Shown one piece after another: positions 1-4,929 of a stretch of DNA of 14,754 nucleotides. Every line of letters begins with the position of its first letter. Position 1 is the stretch's first letter. Under the pieces are notes generated by a model. The model did no database searches and had not been told where the DNA came from. It worked only from the letters and a program-made list of their open reading frames with translations. The DNA is from an uncultured Bacteroidales bacterium (GTDB lineage Bacteria > Bacteroidota > Bacteroidia > Bacteroidales > Paludibacteraceae). The position numbers and the translations under genes were made by a program. Location: positions 1-14,754 of the forward strand of contig ONXE01000028.1 of assembly GCA_900321775.1 (NCBI GenBank), given 5' to 3'.

Positions 1-1493
1 TTCAGGTACGGGATGCGGTTCTCCACTTGTTGTACCTTGGCTGCGCGGGCTTTGATCATGCGCTCGTGGTTCTTCGGGTCGGTGCTGATAGTACCTTTCT
101 CGCTGTCGCGCTCCAAGCCTATGTTGCGGTGCTCGAAGCCCTCCATGCCCGGGAAAGCCCAGTAGCGCACGCCGTTCTCGTCGCGCAGAGCGGGGTTGAA
201 ATGTCCCTTCAGCGACTCGGGAACGCTCTGCGGATGGATCTCCGGCAGGCTGTTCAGTTCGGGTATGCGCCAGATAGATGTGCCGTTGGCCAGATAGGTG
301 TCTGTGAGCAGGATAACCGGCGTCATGTTCTCCAACGCTATCTTGGCTGCCATGAAGGCAAAGTCGAAACAGTTGGCGGGAGTAGAGGCTGCCATAACCA
401 CTGCGGGGCACTCGCCGTTGCGGCCGTAGATAGCCTGCAGCAGGTCGGTCTGTTCGGTCTTGGTGGGCAGACCTGTAGAAGGACCGCCACGCTGTACGTC
501 GATAACCACCAGCGGCAACTCGGCCATCACAGCCAGACCTACGGCCTCGCTCTTCAGCGACAAACCCGGGCCGGAAGTGCTGGTGCACGCCAGGTCGCCG
601 GCGAAAGCAGCGCCCACTGCCGTACATACGCCCGAGATCTCGTCCTCGGCCTGCACAACCATCACGCCGCAGTCCTTGCGGGCTGCCAACTCCTGCATGA
701 TATCCGTGGCGGGGGTGATGGGGTAACTGCCTAAGAACAAGCGCTTTCCGGCACGCTCTGCGGCTGCAATCAGGCCCCAAGCCGTGGCTTTGTTGCCGGC
801 TATAGAGGTGTAGCGACCGTGCTCTTTCTCCTCGGCTTTCTCGATGCGCACCTGGTTGATGTTCATGGCCAGGTTCTGACCATAGTTGTAACCGTCGGTC
901 AGCACCTTCACATTCGGCGCGATGAGGGCCGGTTTCTTCTTGAACTTGTCTTCCAGGAAATGGATGGCATGGTCAATAGGACGGTCAAACAGCCAGCATA
1001 CCAGACCCAACGCGAACATGTTCTTCGAGCGGATGATAGCTTTGTTGTCCAGACCCGAGTCTTTCAGACTCTCTTTGGTCAGGGTTGTCAGGTTCACAGG
1101 CACCACTTGTACCGTCTCGGGCAGACCCAGTTCCACGAATGGGTTGTCCGTTTTGTACAGGGCTTTCTCCAAGTCCTTCTCGGTGAAGGAGTCCATGTCG
1201 CACAGGATAACCGAGTGGTCATGGATGTTCTTTACGTTTACTTTCAGCGCGGCAGCGTTCATCGCTACCAGCACATCGGCTTTGTCACCGGGGGTATAGA
1301 CGCCCTTGCCCAGTTGTACCTGAAATCCACTCACTCCGCCCAATGTGCCTTGCGGGGCACGTATCTCCGCAGGGAAGTCGGGTAGGGTAGAAATCTCGTC
1401 TCCCAATATGGCTGAGAGCGAGGAAAAGAGGTTTCCGGTCAACTGCATGCCATCGCCGGAGTCACCCACAAATCGTACTACTACAGTTTGCAT
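1..1493 (-). CDS. korA: 2-oxoglutarate (2-oxoacid):ferredoxin oxidoreductase alpha subunit, 3' end beyond window
   Basis: This gene encodes the alpha subunit of a 2-oxoacid:ferredoxin oxidoreductase, most likely the 2-oxoglutarate enzyme, which makes succinyl-CoA and reduced ferredoxin in the cytoplasm. The reverse strand is open from ATG at 1493 to the left edge, about 497 codons. The N-terminus (MQTVVVRFVGDSGDGMQ) is the gamma-type domain with its GDSGDGMQ motif. After roughly residue 225 comes the alpha-type pyrimidine-binding domain, with YPITPATDI near 256, TSGPGLSLK near 305 and RGGPSTGLPTKTEQTDL near 333-350. The gamma-alpha fusion order is typical of KorA. The family is usually about 600 residues, so roughly 100 are missing and korB probably follows off the left edge. 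A Bacteroidetes-type promoter lies 93 bases upstream. The family is certain. The choice of 2-oxoglutarate over another 2-oxoacid rests on resemblance only. Confidence 0.93.
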   Translation of the reverse strand, partial: MQTVVVRFVGDSGDGMQLTGNLFSSLSAILGDEISTLPDFPAEIRAPQGTLGGVSGFQVQLGKGVYTPGDKADVLVAMNAAALKVNVKNIHDHSVILCDMDSFTEKDLEKALYKTDNPFVELGLPETVQVVPVNLTTLTKESLKDSGLDNKAIIRSKNMFALGLVCWLFDRPIDHAIHFLEDKFKKKPALIAPNVKVLTDGYNYGQNLAMNINQVRIEKAEEKEHGRYTSIAGNKATAWGLIAAAERAGKRLFLGSYPITPATDIMQELAARKDCGVMVVQAEDEISGVCTAVGAAFAGDLACTSTSGPGLSLKSEAVGLAVMAELPLVVIDVQRGGPSTGLPTKTEQTDLLQAIYGRNGECPAVVMAASTPANCFDFAFMAAKIALENMTPVILLTDTYLANGTSIWRIPELNSLPEIHPQSVPESLKGHFNPALRDENGVRYWAFPGMEGFEHRNIGLERDSEKGTISTDPKNHERMIKARAAKVQQVENRIPYL

Positions 1494-1585
1494 AATACTA
1501 CTGAATATCGACTTTTATTATGTGTTTTTAGTTGTTTTAAGTCACACAAAAAGACCTTTCGCACCGTTTCGCACGAAAGAGTTTG

Positions 1586-1617
1586 CAAAGTTACTGCTTT
1601 TTTTTGACATGTGCAAA
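1586..1617 (-). promoter_or_regulatory. Bacteroidetes-type promoter of korA
   Basis: Read on the minus strand, TTTG (1617-1614), 20 bases and TAACTTTG (1593-1586) match the Bacteroidetes primary sigma-factor promoter (-33 TTTG, -7 TAnnTTTG). It faces the korA start at 1493. The spacer contains an A8 run. The whole module, including the spacer, is almost identical to the abiEi promoter at 3534-3564. Confidence 0.75.
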
Positions 1618-1688
1618 TCTTTTGACAGAAAAAGTGACTTTTTTCTGCTTTTTTGTCTTTTCATCACCCCGCTACCGGCAATCACTAC
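1618..1688. repeat. Dispersed approximately 71-base repeat, left copy
   Basis: The 71 bases at 1618-1688 align without gaps to 3737-3807 with about eight mismatches, in the same orientation. The core is an AT-rich palindrome: CAGAAAAA, a 6-base loop, then TTTTTCTG, followed by a T-rich stretch. It ends in a shared GCTACCGGCA segment. This copy lies immediately upstream of the -33 element of the korA promoter. Confidence 0.8.
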
Positions 1689-1730
1689 ACTTGGACCTGA
1701 GCTAAAAATCTTACGGTACAGCATACGCTT

Positions 1731-1844
1731 ACTACACTTTTCAATAAAAAATCACTGCTTAAAACTACACTTTTCAATGAGATTTGTGTGCTTAAAACTA
1801 CACTTTTCAATGAGATTTGTGTGCCTAAAACTACACTTTTCAAT
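1731..1844. repeat. 33-base-period tandem array, four copies, ending in the abiEii stop codon
   Basis: The 15-base core ACTACACTTTTCAAT (plus strand) occurs exactly at 1731-1745, 1764-1778, 1797-1811 and 1830-1844, every step being 33 bases. Between cores are 18-base stretches. Those after the second and third cores are almost identical (GAGATTTGTGTGC then CTAAA or TTAAA), and the one after the first differs. On the minus strand the core reads ATTGAAAAGTGTAGT, and its TGA is the stop codon of abiEii. The array therefore starts inside that gene's last codons. Confidence 0.92.
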
Positions 1845-2748
1845 CACGTTGAAATACTTTTGAGAGTTTAGATGCTTCTGCTTGCAGCTTTTGCGGATTA
1901 TGTTTCTTTAACTTGGCAAGATTCTGTTGTTTCCACTTGACGGAAGGAAACTCCTGCATATATGGGAATTCAAACTTATCCCAAAGTGGAGAAGCTAATT
2001 CAAAAGACAAGAGAAACGTTTTGTCCTCTTCTGTCAAGAGCATTTTAACATCCTCAATGAGTTTTTCGCGCGTGGTTTCAAAGTCCTGATATGAAAAGTC
2101 AATATCAGTCATTCCCTGAAACTGATGTTCCATTGCTTCGTGTTGGTCTATCAGTTGAGGATTGAAAGACTCGTGCAGTGGACGGTCGCTACTAAGCAGA
2201 CAGAATAGCAACCCTTCACGAACATCGCGTAAGGGTAAATCCATGTGCTTGATATCAAACAAATCGCGAGGATGCTGACGAGACAAAGCTGCTGCAATCT
2301 TGCCGCCATACAAAAGTGGTAGAGGCACTATTTTTGCTTCACAATAAACCTCAAATTCTTTCTGAGCTTTCTCACAAATGGGCATTACTGGCGCTTCTCC
2401 TCCTATAATGCCCCGCTTGGTTTGATTAACCTCAATTTTCACTTGATATCCGCGATACTCGCACAAGAGTTTGCAGGTGTCATAGTTTGGTACTATATGC
2501 AAACCCGGAATGGATTTTTTTGCATTATTGGCTATGGTTTGTAAGTGGGCGTTGATATCTCGCAAACTATCCTCGCGGTTGGCTAAAGGAATGTATGTCA
2601 GGTCAATATCTACAGAATAGCGCAGCATGTTCTTAACGAATAGATTGATGGCGGTTCCTCCATGTACGGCAAAAACCTCTTCTTTAGATATGAATGGCAT
2701 CAGTCGGAGTAAGAATGCTACTTTTTTTGCATAAACCGAGTTATACAT
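1840..2748 (-). CDS. abiEii: AbiEii-type nucleotidyltransferase toxin (type IV toxin-antitoxin)
   Basis: This 302-residue protein belongs to the AbiEii/AbiGii nucleotidyltransferase family, the toxin half of type IV toxin-antitoxin and abortive-infection systems. Characterised members transfer nucleotides to RNA, reported for tRNA, and stop growth. Visible motifs are HGGTA at 29-33 (the GG of the nucleotidyltransferase fold), DID at 47-49 within YSVDIDLTYI (two metal-binding aspartates), KIEVNQ at 104-109 (probable third acidic residue), and K150 followed by RQHPRDLFDI at 157-166, the conserved C-terminal motif. The length is normal and all expected catalytic residues are present, so it looks intact. 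Its start overlaps the end of the antitoxin gene by 8 bases, implying one transcript and coupled translation. Its stop codon lies inside a 33-base tandem repeat. Phage defence is possible but not shown by the sequence. Confidence 0.92.
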   Translation of the reverse strand: MYNSVYAKKVAFLLRLMPFISKEEVFAVHGGTAINLFVKNMLRYSVDIDLTYIPLANREDSLRDINAHLQTIANNAKKSIPGLHIVPNYDTCKLLCEYRGYQVKIEVNQTKRGIIGGEAPVMPICEKAQKEFEVYCEAKIVPLPLLYGGKIAAALSRQHPRDLFDIKHMDLPLRDVREGLLFCLLSSDRPLHESFNPQLIDQHEAMEHQFQGMTDIDFSYQDFETTREKLIEDVKMLLTEEDKTFLLSFELASPLWDKFEFPYMQEFPSVKWKQQNLAKLKKHNPQKLQAEASKLSKVFQRD

Positions 2749-3496
2749 AATTAAAAAGTTCTGTTGGTATGGTTATGTTGTATTTGCTCACAAATTTGCC
2801 TTTGGGTACAATCATCCGTCTTCCGCTTCCTATGTCAATCTTGCTCAAATCTAATCTCTTCAACCACGGATGATTGGCTTTTTCTGCCATGTATAGGAAT
2901 AATCTTTTGGCCTTTACCGAGCGACATTTCTCCAAAAGTTGTTGCACTACGTTCGGACGTAGGGTTGTTAACAACTCCATTATATAATATGTATCTAAGA
3001 GAGAGGCTGCAGCATGTGGTCTGTTCACACATTCCAGAATGGCCCTCTCCGGACAAGAAACAAGTAGCATATGACCATCAACTTCCATTTCCTGCAAACC
3101 ATCCTTGTCCAAAAAAGAGGAAGTCTGATACTGCAAGATTCGATCCCATTCGTAGTTTAAAAACCAAGAAGGGATAGGATGAAGCGAAGAGGTGTATAAA
3201 AAAGCCAAAGGCTTGCCCATCGGTACATAATGAGCAAACCCATGTAATTCCAAAGCCGTTTCTGCGCCCACAATGCATTCTTTCCCCAGTTGCGAGTTAT
3301 ACGCTGATACTGCACCCCAAAGTGACACGTTTGCTCCTGCCACTTTGTAAACACCATATGCCACCTTGTCTAACCATTCGCTTTGCACGTATGCGGCCTG
3401 TTGGGTTCTACTGATGCCATTAGCACTCAGCCAGGAACTGAATAGTAATGTGTCTGTTCCTGTTTTGTCTATTATTTGCTTAATTTTTATTGCCAT
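2741..3496 (-). CDS. abiEi: AbiEi-family antitoxin / transcriptional regulator (type IV toxin-antitoxin)
   Basis: This 251-residue protein lies directly upstream of, and overlaps by 8 bases, the AbiEii toxin gene, which is the standard order for this system. The N-terminus (about residues 12-55) fits a winged helix-turn-helix: a segment with NGISRTQQ, then LDKVAYGVYKV, comparable to the usual 'rrGvY' wing of AbiEi proteins. The remainder matches the C-terminal antitoxin region of the AbiEi_3 type, with a VGAETALELHG segment near 76-86 and a CPERAILE segment near 148-155. AbiEi proteins neutralise the toxin without a stable complex and repress their own operon by binding inverted repeats. Here an imperfect inverted repeat (3565-3624) adjoins the promoter. 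Start ATG at 3496 is 38 bases from the -7 element. The family is inferred from recalled pattern and context. Confidence 0.88.
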   Translation of the reverse strand: MAIKIKQIIDKTGTDTLLFSSWLSANGISRTQQAAYVQSEWLDKVAYGVYKVAGANVSLWGAVSAYNSQLGKECIVGAETALELHGFAHYVPMGKPLAFLYTSSLHPIPSWFLNYEWDRILQYQTSSFLDKDGLQEMEVDGHMLLVSCPERAILECVNRPHAAASLLDTYYIMELLTTLRPNVVQQLLEKCRSVKAKRLFLYMAEKANHPWLKRLDLSKIDIGSGRRMIVPKGKFVSKYNITIPTELFNYV

Positions 3497-3533
3497 AGTA
3501 CCTAAAAGTTGTACTCTTACTCAAAAATTTGTG

Positions 3534-3564
3534 CAAAGGTACTGCTTTTTTTTGACATGTGCAA
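3534..3564 (-). promoter_or_regulatory. Bacteroidetes-type promoter of abiEi-abiEii
   Basis: On the minus strand TTG (3564-3562), 20 bases and TACCTTTG (3541-3534) fit the -33/-7 pattern. The abiEi ATG is 38 bases downstream. The spacer sequence, including CACATGTC and an A8 run, is the same as in the korA promoter. Confidence 0.75.
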
Positions 3565-3624
3565 GTCTTTCGCAAGAAAAATGTAAATTCCGTGAGGATT
3601 TACACTATTTTTCGCCGCAAAGAC
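3565..3624. repeat. Imperfect inverted repeat adjoining the abiEi promoter
   Basis: The arms at 3565-3588 and 3598-3624 pair as GTCTTT, GAAAAAT and GTAAAT blocks with short mismatched stretches and a three-base bulge around a 9-base loop. It starts next to the -33 element, where an AbiEi operator or an AT-rich upstream promoter element could lie. The assignment is by eye. Confidence 0.55.
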
Positions 3625-3736
3625 TGGCTATAAACGCAAGTTTGTAGAAATAAAAAGCGAGAAAAGTGCAAACTTTTTTAAGTTTGTGCTACTTTGCGAT
3701 GCTTTTATTGTCGAGTTAACCTCGTTAATGAAGAAG

Positions 3737-3807
3737 TCTTTTGACAGAAAAAATGACATTTTTCTGCTTTTTTGTCTTTTCTTCGCGTCGCTACCGGCAC
3801 TCACTAT
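3737..3807. repeat. Dispersed approximately 71-base repeat, right copy
   Basis: This is the gap-free match to 1618-1688, in the same orientation, with a palindromic core CAGAAAAA, AATGAC spacer, then TTTTTCTG. Unlike the left copy it is separated from its nearest leftward promoter by about 170 bases. With the left copy it brackets the AbiE module. Confidence 0.8.
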
Positions 3808-3946
3808 GTGCCTACACGCCCCAAAAGCCAACTTTCCACCTCTGTCAAATGACGTGAGAAGGAGCCTTTTCATTCCAGTTATTCACCATTTTCTGCAACA
3901 TATTGCCACTTTTTGCGGAAAAAATGACCTTTTTGCGGTTTTTTTG

Positions 3947-3977
3947 TTGGCTATACCGAAAAAAAGCACTAACTTTG
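3947..3977 (+). promoter_or_regulatory. Bacteroidetes-type promoter of the YoeB module
   Basis: TTG at 3947-3949, 20 bases, then TAACTTTG at 3970-3977 fit the consensus. The antitoxin ATG lies 30 bases downstream. An A/T-tract element (3914-3945) sits directly upstream of the -33 box. Confidence 0.72.
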
Positions 3978-3983
3978 CACTTT

Positions 3984-3996
3984 CGATTGAAAATCG
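3984..3996. promoter_or_regulatory. Candidate autoregulatory operator of the YoeB module
   Basis: CGATT-GAA-AATCG is a perfect 5-base inverted repeat located seven bases after the -7 box, where transcription should begin. Type II antitoxins usually repress their own operon from such a site. The function is inferred from position only. Confidence 0.4.
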
Positions 3997-4006
3997 ACTG
4001 GAAGAA

Positions 4007-4267
4007 ATGAACACTGCAACGCTAAATCCGAGCATGATGCACGACTGGGAGATTATCTCAGCCGATGAGTCAATGACGCAACGTCTTGCGCGCTACATGC
4101 GTCGATTGGTAAAGGAGAAAGAGTCCGACCCGACGCTTATGACTAAGGAGGAGTTCTTTGCCATGGTTGATAGGGCAGAGGCGCAATATGCTCGTGGGGA
4201 GTGCACGGAATTGCTCCCGGGTGAAACGGTAACAGACATGTTGAAACGTTGTGGATACGATGTATAA
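4007..4267 (+). CDS. Antitoxin partner of YoeB
   Basis: This 86-residue acidic protein precedes and overlaps the YoeB toxin gene by 8 bases, so it is the antitoxin by position and size. The open frame extends upstream to 3686, but ATG 4007 is chosen because the promoter (3947-3977) and probable transcription start lie inside that extension. No Phd/YefM signature was recognised with confidence. Residues about 20-60 are charged and predicted helical (an RLARYMRRLVKEKE stretch), followed by an alanine- and glutamate-rich helix and a C-terminus ending in CGYDV. In this family the C-terminal part wraps the toxin, and the N-terminal part dimerises and may bind DNA. The role is strongly supported by context, but the family name is not. 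Confidence 0.85.
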   Translation: MNTATLNPSMMHDWEIISADESMTQRLARYMRRLVKEKESDPTLMTKEEFFAMVDRAEAQYARGECTELLPGETVTDMLKRCGYDV

Positions 4268-4532
4268 AATCATATTTACACCGGAGGCAAACTTTCACTT
4301 GTACAAGCTTGATAAAAGTGAACCTAAAGCGTATCAGAAGGCGATACGGCTCATAGATGAACTCCGAGAGCATCCCACCACCGGCACAGGACACCCGGAA
4401 CCATTACGGGGAGACCGAGCAGGTCAGTGGAGCCGACGCATTACAGACAAGCATAGACTTGTCTATCAAATTTTCGAAACCGAAGTAGTTGTCCTGGTCT
4501 TAACGGCCTTCGGACACTACGAAGATAAATAG
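4260..4532 (+). CDS. yoeB: YoeB-family mRNA interferase toxin
   Basis: This 90-residue protein is a Txe/YoeB toxin, a ribosome-dependent endoribonuclease of the RelE fold that cleaves mRNA in the A site. It keeps the family core: GTGHPEPL at 43-50, GQWSRRITDKHRLVYQI at 55-71, and a C-terminal GHY. By alignment with E. coli YoeB (E46, R59, R65, H83, Y84) the catalytic residues correspond to E47, R60, R66, H86 and Y87, so the toxin should be active. ATG 4260 is preferred to the in-frame GTG at 4251 because it gives the normal N-terminus MYKIIF and the usual short overlap with the antitoxin gene. A three-residue tail (EDK) follows the GHY, which in E. coli is almost the terminus. Confidence 0.95.
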   Translation: MYKIIFTPEANFHLYKLDKSEPKAYQKAIRLIDELREHPTTGTGHPEPLRGDRAGQWSRRITDKHRLVYQIFETEVVVLVLTAFGHYEDK

Positions 4533-4536
4533 TCTC

Positions 4537-4559
4537 GCCTCAGGACTTATTTTTGAGGC
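4537..4559 (+). terminator. Weak hairpin after yoeB, possible terminator
   Basis: GCCTCA (4537-4542) and TGAGGC (4554-4559) pair perfectly around an 11-base loop, five bases past the yoeB stop. No T-run follows the stem on the plus strand (the T-run is in the loop), so intrinsic termination is doubtful. Confidence 0.3.
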
Positions 4560-4793
4560 CGTCACTTACTGACGTTAAACCGAAGGACATATTGACATTG
4601 AAGCGTTGTGCTTCGATCTTGTATCTGGAAATCTGGTAAATTTCAAAAGTAAGACAAGCTCGAAGAGGCAGCGATTCACGCATGCGGCGTGGACTGTTTG
4701 TGTCTATATCTTTCTTACTTGGCTTTACCAGAGCCACCAGATTGAGATGTAGAGGCAGCAGTACGTGCTTTGTTGTATATGTATATATAGTAC

Positions 4794-4858
4794 GCGCGAG
4801 CGGGGGGCGGATTGTGCAGGCCCCGTGAAAGCCTCAAGAAGCCCGTCCCCTCTCGCGC
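4794..4858 (+). ncRNA. Structured leader or small RNA element upstream of the secreted-protein gene
   Basis: A 12-base outer stem (GCGCGAG-c-GGGG at 4794-4805 with CCCC-t-CTCGCGC at 4847-4858, one mismatch) encloses a GC-rich interior. In that interior GGC/GCC pairing and an AGGC...GCCT hairpin are possible, giving a compact closed fold of 65 bases. It stands out from the AT-rich surroundings and lies 71 bases before ATG 4930. I do not recognise it as any riboswitch or RNA family I know. A terminator is unlikely because no U-run follows. Strand is assigned from the downstream gene. Confidence 0.45.
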
Positions 4859-4894
4859 TTTATGGGAAACCAATTAACAATCAATAATTAACCA

Positions 4895-4910
4895 GTTGGC
4901 TTCGGCCAAC
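4895..4910 (+). promoter_or_regulatory. UUCG-tetraloop hairpin in the 5' leader
   Basis: GTTGGC-TTCG-GCCAAC is a perfect 6-base stem with an exceptionally stable C(UUCG)G tetraloop, ending 19 bases before ATG 4930. What follows is A-rich with no Shine-Dalgarno, as usual in Bacteroidetes. The hairpin could stabilise the messenger or shape translation initiation. It is not followed by T residues, so it is not a terminator for incoming plus-strand transcription. Confidence 0.6.
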
Positions 4911-4929
4911 ATAAAACACAAAAAACAAA

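Larger units (their letters stand above)
1494..1839. other. Intergenic region between korA and abiEii
   Basis: No gene is credible here. Going up the coordinates it holds the korA leader, the korA promoter (1586-1617), one copy of an approximately 71-base dispersed repeat with an A-tract/T-tract palindrome (1618-1688), about 40 bases of unassigned DNA, and a 33-base-period tandem array (1731-1844) that runs into the abiEii stop codon. The short open frames here are by-products of the repeats. No separate terminator was found for abiEii. Confidence 0.7.
3497..4006. other. Divergent intergenic region between the two toxin-antitoxin modules
   Basis: These 510 bases carry no convincing gene. They hold the leftward abiEi promoter (3534-3564), a long imperfect inverted repeat (3565-3624), a short hairpin (CAAACTT, 4 bases, AAGTTTG, about 3669-3686), the right copy of the dispersed 71-base repeat (3737-3807), a further GAAAAAATGACCTTTTTGCG element (3914-3945) and the rightward promoter with operator-like repeat (3947-3996). 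Open frames through it are produced by the repeats. Confidence 0.7.
4533..4929. other. Intergenic region between yoeB and the secreted-protein gene
   Basis: It contains a weak hairpin after yoeB (4537-4559), a small perfect hairpin (CGTCA, 5 bases, TGACG, 4560-4574), an undistinguished stretch with a 65-codon minus-strand open frame not accepted as a gene, a TA-rich run (4771-4790), a stable GC-rich fold (4794-4858), and a UUCG hairpin (4895-4910) before the A-rich leader of the next gene. No TAnnTTTG promoter was found on the plus strand, so the promoter of the gene at 4930 is unassigned. Confidence 0.65.

Noticed and set aside
27..1385. Plus-strand open frames opposite korA (27-734, 819-1385)
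   Set aside because: The minus strand is an unbroken, well-recognised KorA protein, so the plus-strand frames are shadows.
1731..1844. CRISPR-like reading of the 15-base cores with 18-base spacers
   Set aside because: Cores are too short, spacers are largely the same sequence, and there is no cas gene, so it is a tandem repeat.
1345..1863. 172-codon plus-strand frame with an 11-residue repeat (CLKLHFSMRFV)
   Set aside because: The peptide repeat is just the 33-base tandem array translated. The frame also crosses the korA promoter and antisense korA sequence.
3686..4006. N-terminal extension of the YoeB antitoxin to ATG 3686
   Set aside because: The extension contains the dispersed repeat, a promoter and the probable transcription start, and its translation is low-complexity. 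ATG 4007 gives a normal-sized antitoxin.
4540..4737. 65-codon minus-strand frame after yoeB
   Set aside because: There is no promoter of the local type upstream, no recognised family, and it overlaps small hairpins. It could be a decayed or conserved intergenic segment, but I cannot support a gene.
4794..4858. Cobalamin or other known riboswitch at the GC-rich leader
   Set aside because: I see no B12-box or other known core motif, and the downstream gene is not part of the B12 operon.
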